Assembly (NCBI GenBank): GCA_020741775.1
Contig: DYYG01000033.1
Location: forward strand, 143,284 to 207,283
Direction of reading: 5' to 3'
Length of the DNA: 64,000 nucleotides
Origin: Methylorubrum populi
Lineage (GTDB): Bacteria > Pseudomonadota > Alphaproteobacteria > Rhizobiales > Beijerinckiaceae
Shown here: positions 34,706 through 46,281 of the stretch, piece by piece
Numbering within the stretch: the stretch's first letter is position 1
How the letters are laid out: the number at the start of each line of letters is the position of its first letter
Program-made: the position numbers and the translations under genes
Notes under the pieces: generated by a model
What the model was told of the DNA's origin: nothing
Database searches by the model: none
The model's input: the letters and a program-made list of their open reading frames with translations, nothing else

Positions 34706-35026
34706 TTAGGACTTCAGGTGCGCGGCGAGATGCTTGTTCATCTCGAACATCGAGCACTTGTCCTTGCCGAAGATCTTCTTGAGCTTGTCGTCGGCGACGA
34801 TCTCGCGCTTGTTCTCCGGGTTCTGGAGATTGTGCTTCTTGATGTGCTCCCACACCTTGCTCACCACCTCGCCACGCGGCAGGGGCTTGTCGCCGACGAT
34901 CGCGGCGAGTTCGGGAGACGGCTTCAGAGGCTGCTGAAGGGCGTTCGGCTTGGTGCCCGAAGCGGCCTTGGTGGCGGTCTCCTTCTTCGGCGCAGCCGCC
35001 TTCTTCTCCGTCGTCTTGGTAGCCAT
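34706..35026 (-). CDS. Stand-alone SWIB/MDM2-domain protein
   Basis: A 106-residue protein: a Lys/Ala-rich N terminus (MATKTTEKKAAAPKKETATK) followed by a SWIB domain (about 28-106) with LQQPLKPSPELAAIVG, GEVVSKVWEHIKKHNLQ and FEMNKHLAAHL. In bacteria such small SWIB proteins are thought to be chromatin-like or topoisomerase-associated; direct function is not shown. GGAGGGAAACC precedes ATG 35026. A near-consensus EcfG promoter lies 73 bases upstream. Confidence 0.9.
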   Translation of the reverse strand: MATKTTEKKAAAPKKETATKAASGTKPNALQQPLKPSPELAAIVGDKPLPRGEVVSKVWEHIKKHNLQNPENKREIVADDKLKKIFGKDKCSMFEMNKHLAAHLKS

Positions 35027-35098
35027 GGTTTCCCTCCGTCCTGCGGTCCGGCAGATGGGTGACACGAGCCCGGGGGCTTCGGGACACTGAAGTCCAAC

Positions 35099-35123
35099 AA
35101 CTAAGCGGTGCCACGGCCGTTCC
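35099..35123 (-). promoter_or_regulatory. Near-consensus EcfG-type promoter before the SWIB gene
   Basis: On the minus strand: GGAAC, 16 bases, AGTT (one mismatch to CGTT). It is 73 bases before ATG 35026, leaving a somewhat long leader. Orientation is correct. Confidence 0.45.
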
Positions 35124-35316
35124 AAGTGGAGAAGGTGGCTGCGGGAGCGTCCATCCACAGATCAGCGGACCTTTCCGCAGCCCGATCCCCATCGAAGGGG
35201 TATCGCCGCGCCTCGAACGGGCCGGCGACACGCGGGAAGGTAGGCCGCCACGGGAACCGTGCGCGACACGGGGCATTCACGCAGGACCCTGCCGACAGGA
35301 CATGCTGGAGCGGTGA

Positions 35317-35757
35317 ATGCCGACGGATCTGCCCGAGGAACGGACTTATCGGAAACCCGGTACGCTGGAGCTCGACCCGACCTCGGGGGAAGGCGTCGCG
35401 ACCGCCGAAACGCCCCGGCTGATCGCCTCGGACAAGGTCGAGGGCACGCCGGTCTACGACGGCACCGGACGGCACCTCGGCACCGTCCGCAATTTCATGG
35501 TCGATAAGGTGACCGGGCAGGTTGCCTACGCGGTGCTGTCCTTCGGCGGCTTCCTCGGTTTCGGCGAGACCTGTCACCCGCTGCCGTGGAAATCGCTGAA
35601 CTACTCGGTCGAGCTCGGCGGCTACGTGGTCGATATCGACCCGGCCGATCTCGAAGGCGCGCCGACCCAGGGGCCGGGGGAGGATCCGTTCTCCGACCCC
35701 GGCTTCGGCGGACGCCTCGACGACCACTATGGCGGCCGCAAGGCCCCCACCGTCTGA
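35317..35757 (+). CDS. Cytoplasmic PRC-barrel domain protein
   Basis: A 146-residue protein with one PRC-barrel (about 36-112): ASDKVEGTPVYDGTGRHLGT at its start, VAYAVLSFGGFLGFGE, and a final strand YVVDIDPADL. No signal peptide. Family members bind RNA or protein partners (RimM, photosynthetic reaction centre H subunit); stand-alone forms are often stress-induced. GGAG lies 6 bases before ATG 35317. A weak EcfG-like pair (GGAAC at 35253, CATT 16 bases on) is upstream. Confidence 0.85.
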   Translation: MPTDLPEERTYRKPGTLELDPTSGEGVATAETPRLIASDKVEGTPVYDGTGRHLGTVRNFMVDKVTGQVAYAVLSFGGFLGFGETCHPLPWKSLNYSVELGGYVVDIDPADLEGAPTQGPGEDPFSDPGFGGRLDDHYGGRKAPTV

Positions 35758-35801
35758 GAGTGGGATGCCCGCCGCCGCGCGCCTCGGGGAGACCTCGTCG
35801 G

Positions 35802-36176
35802 TTAGAACTTGCCGCCGAGGCCGACGCTGCCGCCCGACGACATCTGGGGCGACAGGCCGCCGGAGCTGCTCTGCGCCGTCGTCTCGCCGTCGATCTCCTC
35901 GCGGCGGATGCGCCGCGGGCCGGTATCGGCGGTCTGGGTTTCGCCACGGATATTCTTCGGCAGTTCCAGGCGGCGCGTCGGGGCGACGGAGAGGGCAGCC
36001 CCGTCATCGTCGGTCTGGGCGCTGCGCAGGGGGCGGCCCGGCAGCGTGCCGCGCGCGGAAGGCGGCGGGCCGAGATCGGATTCCGGCATCACCCCGCCAC
36101 CGCCGCCGAGTGCCTGGCAGCCGCCGAGGCTCGCCGCGAACAAAGCCGCGATGCAGTATCTCGACGGTTTACGCAT
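35802..36176 (-). CDS. Putative lipoprotein, 124 residues
   Basis: The lipobox LGGC (Cys20) ends a short signal peptide MRKPSRYCIAALFAASLGG. The mature part is low in hydrophobic residues and rich in Gly, Ser, Pro and Arg, with RRLELPKNIRGE in the middle and a Gly/Ser-rich end (SSGGSVGLGGKF). AGAGGACG precedes ATG 36176. No family recognised. It is convergent with the first PRC-barrel gene and 44 bases from it. Confidence 0.7.
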   Translation of the reverse strand: MRKPSRYCIAALFAASLGGCQALGGGGGVMPESDLGPPPSARGTLPGRPLRSAQTDDDGAALSVAPTRRLELPKNIRGETQTADTGPRRIRREEIDGETTAQSSSGGLSPQMSSGGSVGLGGKF

Positions 36177-36492
36177 GAAAGGTCCGTCCTCTTGCCGGCC
36201 GCACCTGGCGGCCCGTCGTCCTGAAGTTTCCTGCACGGGTCTAAGGCAGGGTTGGGGCGAAAACCAGACAGGCCGGTCGCGTGTCCACCTCACGCTTCGA
36301 ATCCTCGATGGCCCGCGAGCCGGACGGAGCCGGGGAGAGGCTTTTCCGGCCAGATCGACCGGAAAGCGCCGCATCCACAACTTCGCCGTGGTTGCCGGGC
36401 ATGGACGAGGCCTCCGCCTGCGCCATAAGTCCTCCTGCGGCTGGTCCGATGGGGCCGGCGCGCGGATTGTCAGACTGTCGAGAGGTACAGGG
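36177..36492. other. Intergenic region between divergent lipoprotein and exported PRC-barrel genes
   Basis: These 316 bases should contain both promoters, but I see no clear -35/-10 pair, no GGAAC element, no repeat and no ORF with coding character. Confidence 0.5.
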
Positions 36493-37140
36493 GTGTTCAG
36501 ACTGATCCGGCCGGTGATGGCATCGGCGATCATCCTTCTCGCCACGGCGGCCATGGCCGCGGACGGTACGCCGGGCGCATCCGGCGATGCCCCGCCTCCC
36601 CCCGCAACGGCGACGCCACCGGCCGCGTCCCCTGCGGTGCCCTCCGCGACGGCGCCCGCCCCCACGGCGGCGCCGGCCCCATCGGTGCCTTCGCAAGGGG
36701 GCGGCACCCCGGCGGTTGTGCTCGATACCCAGGATTACGAGAGCCTGCTCGGCAAGAGCGTGCGCGCGATGAACGGCGACGATCTCGGCCGGATCATCGA
36801 CGTCATCGTCGACCGCGACGGGCGTCCCCGCGCCGCGGTGATCGATTTCGGCGGCTTCCTCGGCGTCGGCTCCCGCAAGATCGCCGTGGATTGGCGTGTC
36901 CTGAAATTCACCACCGACGGCAAGGTCGGCCGCCTCACGCTCCAGCTCAACCGCAATCAGGTTCGCGTTTCGCCCGAGTACAAGTCCGGCGAGCCCATCG
37001 TCGTGCTCGGCGCCACCAGTCCCGGCTCGGTCTCCGTGCCGCCGGCGGAGGGGGAAGCCTCCGCTGCCGCCGCCGACAAGGCCGCCGCCCCGTCCGACAA
37101 GGCCCCCGACCGGCCGCAGGATAAGACGCCGGACAAATGA
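36493..37140 (+). CDS. Exported PRC-barrel protein with Pro/Ala-rich arms
   Basis: The 215-residue product has a signal peptide (MFRLIRPVMASAIILLATAA, cut near AMAAD), a Pro/Ala-rich spacer (about 25-75), one PRC-barrel (about 78-150: LLGKSVRAMNGDDLGRIIDV, AVIDFGGFLGVGSRKIAV) and a Lys/Asp/Pro-rich tail. GTG 36493 follows GAGAGGTACAGG; an ATG eight codons later would still leave a signal peptide. Predicted periplasmic. Its stop overlaps the start of the MFS gene as ATGA, so the two are coupled. Confidence 0.85.
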   Translation: MFRLIRPVMASAIILLATAAMAADGTPGASGDAPPPPATATPPAASPAVPSATAPAPTAAPAPSVPSQGGGTPAVVLDTQDYESLLGKSVRAMNGDDLGRIIDVIVDRDGRPRAAVIDFGGFLGVGSRKIAVDWRVLKFTTDGKVGRLTLQLNRNQVRVSPEYKSGEPIVVLGATSPGSVSVPPAEGEASAAAADKAAAPSDKAPDRPQDKTPDK

Positions 37141-38501
37141 CGGCATTCCCGGTGACGGAGAGGCGCGCATATCCGGCGCGCGAGCGCGACATCCATCGAG
37201 CCGACCCCCGCGACCGGGTCGGCCCCCGCCCCGACCGCCGGCCGGGCCGGCCGAGCGACCACGCGCCCGGCTCGGCCGGTCCGGCCGGTCCGTCGCGCCG
37301 GGCGACGCACGGCCTCGACGCCTTCACCTTCTTCATCGCCAACCTGCAGACCGGCTTCGGGCCGTTCCTCGCGGTCTACTTCACTCAGCAGAAGTGGACC
37401 CAGTCGGATATCGGGCTGGCCCTCACCGTCGGCAGCCTCGTCAGCCTGCTCGGGCAGATGCCCGGCGGCGCCTTCGTCGACGCCTCCCGCTCGAAGCGTT
37501 TCGCCGCCGGCTTCTCCGCCTTCTGGGTCGGGGCGAGCGCGGTGATGCTGGCGGCCTTGCCGACCTATCTCGTCGTGATGCTCGCCATGGCGATCCACTC
37601 GGCGGCGAGCTGCGTGCTGACCCCGGCCATCGCGGCCATCTCCATCGGCCTCGTCGGCCATGCCAGGGCCGGCGAGCGGCTCGGGCGCAATGCCAGCTTC
37701 TCGGCCATCGGCAACGCCCTCGGCGCCGCCGGCATGGGGGCGATCGGCTATTATTTCTCGAACGACGCGGTGTTCTACCTCGCCGGTCTCCTGGTGATCC
37801 CGGCCCTGATGTCCCTGTCCTTCATCCCGTCCGGCCGAACCGCCGGTCCGGGACGGGGCGCCCGGGCCCCCGTCGCCCGCGAGGCGGAGGAGAAGGAAGC
37901 CGGGGGCTTCGCGGTACTCCTCAAGAACCGGGCCCTGCTGTGCTTCGCCGCCTGCATGGTGCTGTTCTTCCTCGCCAACGCGGCGATGCTGCCGCTGGTC
38001 GGCAGCGTCATGACCCTGCGCGCCAGCGAAACCGCCACGGCGCTCGTGGCCGCCTGCATCATGGTGCCCCAGGCGGTGCTGGCGCTCACCGCGCCCTTCG
38101 TCGGCCGTCTCGCCCAGAGCTGGGGCCGCAAGCCGCTCCTCGTGATCGGCTTCGCGGCTCTGCCCATTCGCGGGCTTCTCTTCGCCTTCGTCAACGACCC
38201 CTATCTGATGGTCGCGATCCAAGTGTTCGACGGCATTTCCGCCTCCGTCCTCGGGGTCATGGTTCCGCTGATCGTTTCCGATGTGACCCGGGGAACCGGC
38301 CGCTTCAACACGGCCCTTGGAGCGGTCGGCACCGGGATGGGGATCGGCGCCGCCCTCTCCACGGCCCTGGCCGGCTATATGGCCGACGCCCTCGGCAGCC
38401 ATACCGCCTTCCTCGGTCTCGCCCTGGTGGGGGCCGCCGGCTTCGTTCTCGTCCTGCTCATCATGCCGGAGACGCGCCGGCCGAACCAGGACGAGACGTG
38501 A
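37137..38501 (+). CDS. MFS transporter, 12-helix type
   Basis: The 454-residue protein has an unusually long charged N terminus (about 1-58, Arg/Pro/Asp-rich) before the first helix FTFFIANLQTGFGPFLAVYF. Twelve membrane segments follow, with a central cytoplasmic loop near 245-265 (REAEEKEAGG). The end reads MPETRRPNQDET. Substrate unknown. The ATG overlaps the PRC gene's stop. If translation starts later, at an internal codon, the Arg-rich arm would be lost; the overlap argues for the early start. Confidence 0.85.
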   Translation: MTAFPVTERRAYPARERDIHRADPRDRVGPRPDRRPGRPSDHAPGSAGPAGPSRRATHGLDAFTFFIANLQTGFGPFLAVYFTQQKWTQSDIGLALTVGSLVSLLGQMPGGAFVDASRSKRFAAGFSAFWVGASAVMLAALPTYLVVMLAMAIHSAASCVLTPAIAAISIGLVGHARAGERLGRNASFSAIGNALGAAGMGAIGYYFSNDAVFYLAGLLVIPALMSLSFIPSGRTAGPGRGARAPVAREAEEKEAGGFAVLLKNRALLCFAACMVLFFLANAAMLPLVGSVMTLRASETATALVAACIMVPQAVLALTAPFVGRLAQSWGRKPLLVIGFAALPIRGLLFAFVNDPYLMVAIQVFDGISASVLGVMVPLIVSDVTRGTGRFNTALGAVGTGMGIGAALSTALAGYMADALGSHTAFLGLALVGAAGFVLVLLIMPETRRPNQDET

Positions 38502-38780
38502 TTCCAAGACGCGAGAGGCGCCAGAGGCCTGCAGCCACGGAACAATCCGGCGGATGAGGCATGACGCGAGCCTTGACCTGCGCCGGTCAAAGCGGTTGGA
38601 GTCGTGCTGCGCCGCACCTTCGCTCAAGTCCGGTTCAGCTTGTCCGCCCTACTCGGCGGAATGCTGAGCGCGCTTGAAACATAAGGCGACGCTTCGCGTT
38701 GCCGTTTACGGGAGCTGCATGCTCCCTCCAGCCACAATCGGCGCCCAGCGGGTCTGATCGAATCGGGACTGACGATCGCG

Positions 38781-40547
<1,767 letters not shown>

Positions 40548-40627
40548 GGCTGCCGCAGGGCAGCCCCACATCCGGGAGGTTGCGAAAAGGTAGGGGTGGT
40601 CCCTACTTTGAGAGCCGTGATCGTGAT

Positions 40628-40668
40628 GAGGCCGGACGGCTCACCAGTCGTCCGGCCTCTTTCCTTTT
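40628..40668 (+). terminator. Intrinsic terminator after the ABC exporter gene
   Basis: Arms GAGGCCGGACG and CGTCCGGCCTC form a perfect 11-bp stem with a 10-base loop, followed by TTTCCTTTTC. This is the best classical terminator in the window. It lies 81 bases after the stop and just before the threonine aldolase gene, with a GTG start inside the next 30 bases. Confidence 0.85.
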
Positions 40669-40691
40669 CCGGAACGAGGCTGAAGGGCGCC

Positions 40692-41732
40692 GTGGCCGAG
40701 CAGCAATTCGCCAGTGACAACTACGCCGGGATCTGCCCCGAGGCGCTCGACGCGATGCGAGCGGCCAATGCCGGCCACGCTCCCGCCTACGGCGCCGATT
40801 CCTGGACGCAGGCTGCCGCCGATGGCTTTCGGCGGTTGTTCGAGACGGAGTGCGAGGTCTTCTTCGTCTTCAACGGTACGGCGGCCAATTCGCTGGCGCT
40901 CGCCTCGCTCTGTCACTCCTACCACAGCGTGATCTGCGCCGACTCGGCCCATGTCGAGACCGATGAATGCGGTGCGCCGGAATTCTTCTCCAACGGCTCG
41001 AAGCTGCTCACCGCCGCGACGGAGGACGGCAAGCTGACGCCGGAGATCGTGCGGGCGATCGCGGGCAAGCGCAGCGACATCCACTTCCCCAAGCCGAGGG
41101 CTGTGACCCTCACGCAATCGACCGAGACCGGTCGGGTCTACACGCCGGACGAGGTCGCGGCTGTGTCGGCGGTCTGCCGCGCCTCGGGCCTGCGCCTGCA
41201 CATGGACGGAGCGCGCTTCGCCAATGCCTGCGCCTCCCTCGGCGGAACGCCGGCGGAGCTGACATGGAAGGCGGGCGTCGATGTGCTGTGCTTCGGCGGC
41301 ACCAAGAATGGCATGGCGGTCGGCGAGGCGGTGATCTTCTTCGACCGCGCCCTGGCGGAGGATTTCGATTACCGCTGCAAGCAGGCGGGCCAACTCGCCT
41401 CGAAGATGCGCTTCCTCGCGGCCCCCTGGGTCGGCATGTTGGAAAGCGGCGCTTGGCTCGGCAATGCCCGCCATGCCAATGCCTGTGCCCGCCGTCTGGT
41501 GGACGCCATTGCCGATGTGCCGGGCGTGTCCCTCGCGGCGCCGGTCGAGGCCAACGGGGTGTTCCTGAACCTGCCTGCCCCGCTTCAGGAGCGGCTTCGG
41601 GCCCGTGGCTGGCAGTTCTACGGATTCATCGGCGGCGCGGCCCGCTTCATGTTCGCCTGGGATTCCGACCCGGCGCGGGTCGATGCCCTGGCGCGCGACA
41701 TCCGCCTCTGCGCGATGCCCGCGGCGGCTTGA
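40692..41732 (+). CDS. Low-specificity threonine aldolase family enzyme
   Basis: A 346-residue PLP enzyme of fold type I. The N terminus FASDNYAGICPEALDAM, the PLP-contact EVFFVFNGTAANSLAL, HMDGARFANA, and the lysine in FGGTKNG match threonine aldolases, which split L-threonine to glycine and acetaldehyde. Starting at GTG 40692 gives the family N terminus; the longer open frame would run through the terminator. The E. coli counterpart is LtaE. Confidence 0.9.
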   Translation: MAEQQFASDNYAGICPEALDAMRAANAGHAPAYGADSWTQAAADGFRRLFETECEVFFVFNGTAANSLALASLCHSYHSVICADSAHVETDECGAPEFFSNGSKLLTAATEDGKLTPEIVRAIAGKRSDIHFPKPRAVTLTQSTETGRVYTPDEVAAVSAVCRASGLRLHMDGARFANACASLGGTPAELTWKAGVDVLCFGGTKNGMAVGEAVIFFDRALAEDFDYRCKQAGQLASKMRFLAAPWVGMLESGAWLGNARHANACARRLVDAIADVPGVSLAAPVEANGVFLNLPAPLQERLRARGWQFYGFIGGAARFMFAWDSDPARVDALARDIRLCAMPAAA

Positions 41733-41748
41733 TACTTCGCAGGTCGGA

Positions 41749-41937
41749 TCAGACGAGATAGGTGATGGTGGCGGCGAGCGCCGTGGCGACGGTGGCGATG
41801 GCCAAACCCGACGAGGACAGGAGCAGGGAGGAGCGGGAAAGAACCGGCCCCTGTTCTTCCGCGTAGCCAAAAACCTCGCCGGCAGCCTGTTCCAGGCGCG
41901 TGAGGGAGGTGTGACGCGCTTCGGCGGCAGGGGTCAT
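41749..41937 (-). CDS. Small single-helix membrane protein, 62 residues
   Basis: MTPAAEARHTSLTRLEQAAG starts a polar N-terminal half; the last 20 residues are a membrane helix (LAIATVATALAATITYLV). GGGAG sits 8 bases before ATG 41937. No family recognised. A perfect EcfG-type promoter lies upstream (41978-42003), so it is probably a general stress protein. It is convergent with the aldolase and 16 bases from it. Confidence 0.75.
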   Translation of the reverse strand: MTPAAEARHTSLTRLEQAAGEVFGYAEEQGPVLSRSSLLLSSSGLAIATVATALAATITYLV

Positions 41938-41977
41938 CGGCGTGGCTCCCTTATGGTCAAGCTGACCTTGAGAAGAT

Positions 41978-42003
41978 AACGAGCGGTCGCCAGTGCTTGT
42001 TCC
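41978..42003 (-). promoter_or_regulatory. Perfect EcfG-type promoter for the 62-residue gene
   Basis: On the minus strand: GGAAC, 17 bases, CGTT, matching the consensus exactly. The -10 element ends 40 bases before ATG 41937. It is in the intergenic region between this gene and parE and points away from parE. Confidence 0.78.
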
Positions 42004-42137
42004 CGGCAGCCACTCTTTAACCATCCGCCCGCATCACTGAGGGGGCGCCGGGCCGCCCATCCAGGCGCCGTCACGGTTCCGGACGAGGCCGGCCGCGTGC
42101 GATGCTGCGACCGGCAGAAGCAGACGGGACTCTTTTT

Positions 42138-42152
42138 GTTTCCTGTTTGTTC
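42138..42152 (+). promoter_or_regulatory. Candidate SOS (LexA) box upstream of parE
   Basis: GTTT-CCTGTTT-GTTC matches the alphaproteobacterial LexA box GTTC-N7-GTTC with one mismatch. Its spacer is T-rich, as in many proven sites. It lies 15 bases before ATG 42168, where a repressor could block transcription or elongation. I recall parE being listed among SOS genes in some alphaproteobacteria, but cannot confirm this here. Confidence 0.45.
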
Positions 42153-42167
42153 CTATACAACGAGGGT

Positions 42168-44273
<2,106 letters not shown>

Positions 44274-44351
44274 TGCGCTGACGGCCTCACGGCGAGAGGA
44301 AAGGCCGACTGGCCGGTGCGGCGGCTTCGGGTAACCAGCCCGGAACGCCGC

Positions 44352-44371
44352 GTGCCGATGATCATCGGCAC
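44352..44371. repeat. Perfect 20-base palindrome between parE and the toxin gene
   Basis: GTGCCGATGATCATCGGCAC is its own complement, with 10-bp arms and no loop. It lies between convergent parE and vapC-type genes. It could be a weak bidirectional terminator or a protein site; neither is shown. Confidence 0.6.
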
Positions 44372-44397
44372 TGTCCGATCAGCTGGTCACCGCACTG

Positions 44398-44799
44398 TCA
44401 GCCTGAGGCGTCTGAGCAGGTGAGCAGGACGACCGGATAGCGCGGCATGTTGCGATCTGAGGAAACGAACGTCGCGCCTTCCGTCATGGCTTGCGCAATC
44501 AGCAGGTGATCGAACGGATCACGGTGATCCACAAAACGAGGCAGACTAGCCAGCGTCGTAAGATGTGCCGGAGTGATCGGCAGCGCCGTGAAGCTCTGTT
44601 GCTCGATGACCCTTACGATCGCGTCGATCTCGGCGTCGAGCTTTCCGATGCGGACCTTGACGACGATTTCCCAGAGGGAAACTGCACTGATCAGGACGAC
44701 GTTGTGCGGATCGGCAATCAGCGTCCGCGCCTGCTGTTCCAATCGCGGGTCGTCGCTCAGCCACCAGAGCAGGGTATGCGTGTCGAGGAGGAACTTCAC
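44398..44799 (-). CDS. PIN-domain toxin of a VapC-type toxin-antitoxin pair
   Basis: A 133-residue PIN nuclease. The acidic active site is visible as Asp6 in LLDTHTLLWW, Glu near 44 in SLWEIVVKV, and Asp residues in HRDPFDHLLIAQA and SSDRNMPRY. VapC-type toxins cleave RNA, often tRNA. The ATG overlaps the antitoxin stop by four bases (44796-44799), the usual coupling. Codon use is less GC-biased than in neighbouring genes, suggesting recent arrival. Confidence 0.9.
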   Translation of the reverse strand: MKFLLDTHTLLWWLSDDPRLEQQARTLIADPHNVVLISAVSLWEIVVKVRIGKLDAEIDAIVRVIEQQSFTALPITPAHLTTLASLPRFVDHRDPFDHLLIAQAMTEGATFVSSDRNMPRYPVVLLTCSDASG

Positions 44800-45071
44800 T
44801 CCGCCTCGCCCTCCATCGCCGCAAGGAGGTCGAGCGGGAGCGTGTCGAAATCGGGCGACATGCAGATTTTGCCACGTAGGGCACCCGGTTGGCGTTCGGG
44901 CCGGATCGAGGCTGCCGGTGGCCGCAACTCAGCAAGGACCTCATCCCGCGACGTGATGAGGAAGGAGCGTCCTTCGCGGACTTGGCGGAGGAAGTCTCCC
45001 ATGTTGCCTTGGAACTCGCGCACGCCGAGCCGCTGCGGTTCCGCTGAGTCACCCCGCTTCGATCCCCTCAT
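44796..45071 (-). CDS. Phd/YefM-type antitoxin
   Basis: The 91-residue protein has the Phd/YefM N-terminal DNA-binding fold: RLGVREFQGNMGDFLRQVRE then GRSFLITSRDEVLAELRP. The C-terminal part (LRGKICMSPDFDTLPLDLL) would bind and cap the toxin. ATG 45071 starts 20 bases inside a pair of direct repeats that are probably its operator. Together with the PIN protein it forms a type II module. Confidence 0.88.
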   Translation of the reverse strand: MRGSKRGDSAEPQRLGVREFQGNMGDFLRQVREGRSFLITSRDEVLAELRPPAASIRPERQPGALRGKICMSPDFDTLPLDLLAAMEGEAE

Positions 45072-45090
45072 CGGAGCCTTCTCACATCGC

Positions 45091-45113
45091 TTGTGTACGC
45101 GAATTGTGTACGC
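45091..45113 (-). promoter_or_regulatory. Direct-repeat operator of the toxin-antitoxin module
   Basis: Two exact copies of TTGTGTACGC (plus strand 45091-45100 and 45104-45113) start 13 bases apart and lie 20-42 bases upstream of the antitoxin ATG. This is a typical autoregulation site for Phd-family antitoxins. Function is inference. Confidence 0.6.
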
Positions 45114-45188
45114 AGAAAAGGCATCTCGCGTCGAGATATCATCGCGGCGCCGACCGCTGCAGGTTTGCGGGCTCCGCTGAGCCTCGTT

Positions 45189-46169
45189 TCACCCCTTCGT
45201 CCCCACGCTCACCACCGGTGTCGCCTCCCGGTCCCCTACGATCATGATTAGCATGTTCTGCGCCATGCTCGCCCGGCCCGGGTCGTCGAAGGCGATGCCG
45301 GGATGGCCGTCTTCGGGGCGCTCCAGCCGCGCGATGGTGTCGCGCACGATGCCGACCGCCCCTTCCACGATCTGGCGGCGGGCGGCGATGATGGCGCCGG
45401 CCTGCTGGCGCTTGAGCATGGCGCCGGCGATCTCCGGCGCGTAGGCCAGATGGGTCAGGCGCACGTCCTCGACGACGACGCCCGCCACCGCCACCCGCTG
45501 ACCCAGTTCCGCGATCAGGTCGGCATGGATCGCCTCCCGATCGGCCCGCAGCGAGGCGACGCGGGTGGCCCTTTCCGCGAGCCGGCGCTTGGCGTCGCCC
45601 GCTTCGTGTCCGAGATTTTCCGCCTCGTCGTGGTCGTAGGGCCGGGTCGAGGCGATGTTGCGCAGAGCCGCCTCCGCCTGGAGCGAGACGAAGTCGCGAT
45701 AGCTGCCGACATCGAAGGTCGCCCGCGCCGCGTCCTGCACCCGCCAGATCGCGGCCGCCGCGATGGTGATCGGATTGCCCATCAGGTCGTTGACGGTGAT
45801 GATCTTGGTCTCCTGCGCCTCGGTGGCGAGGGAGACCCTGGCGACCGCCGTGAGCGGGTTGCGCCACCAGAAGCCGTCCCGGGCGATGGTGCCGTGATAG
45901 CGGCCGAACAGGGTGAGCACGGCGGCCTGCCGCGGCTTGAGGGTGATGAGCCCGGTGAGCAGCACGATGCCGGCGATCGTCGCCACGGCCGCGACGAGCA
46001 GGAACGGAGCCCCGATCCCGCCACGCCCCAGGACGAGCACGCCGCCGCCCAGGAAAGCCAGGGCTCCGAGGCCGAGGCAGGGAATGGCGAGGAGGAGCGC
46101 CCACCAGCCGTTGAGGGCGCGATAGGGCACATCCTGCGTGATGCTGGCTCCGTCCGTCGTTCCGGCCAT
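45189..46169 (-). CDS. SPFH/band-7 membrane protein
   Basis: A 326-residue protein with two N-terminal membrane helices (about 20-75: WWALLLAIPCLGLGALAFLGGG and FLLVAAVATIAGIVLLTGL, each given by its first part) followed by a band-7 domain with GRYHGTIARDGFWWRNP, a long coiled-coil-prone stretch (AKRRLAERATRVASLRAD) and MLIMIVG near the end. SPFH proteins form oligomeric membrane scaffolds. No protease partner (NfeD) is adjacent. ATG 46169 follows GGGTGAGACC; a longer start is possible. Confidence 0.85.
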   Translation of the reverse strand: MAGTTDGASITQDVPYRALNGWWALLLAIPCLGLGALAFLGGGVLVLGRGGIGAPFLLVAAVATIAGIVLLTGLITLKPRQAAVLTLFGRYHGTIARDGFWWRNPLTAVARVSLATEAQETKIITVNDLMGNPITIAAAAIWRVQDAARATFDVGSYRDFVSLQAEAALRNIASTRPYDHDEAENLGHEAGDAKRRLAERATRVASLRADREAIHADLIAELGQRVAVAGVVVEDVRLTHLAYAPEIAGAMLKRQQAGAIIAARRQIVEGAVGIVRDTIARLERPEDGHPGIAFDDPGRASMAQNMLIMIVGDREATPVVSVGTKG

Positions 46170-46281
46170 GGTCTCACCCTGCTGGCATCCGCTCCCGTCG
46201 AGTCTTACGAACGATGGGCGCACGATCCTAGGGCCGTCAGGCCTGCCGAACTGTATGACCCGTGACCGCTGGAGGATTGTC

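Noticed and set aside
35253..35277. EcfG-like promoter before the first PRC-barrel gene
   Set aside because: GGAAC is present but the second element is CATT; a change in the essential G makes it too weak to call.
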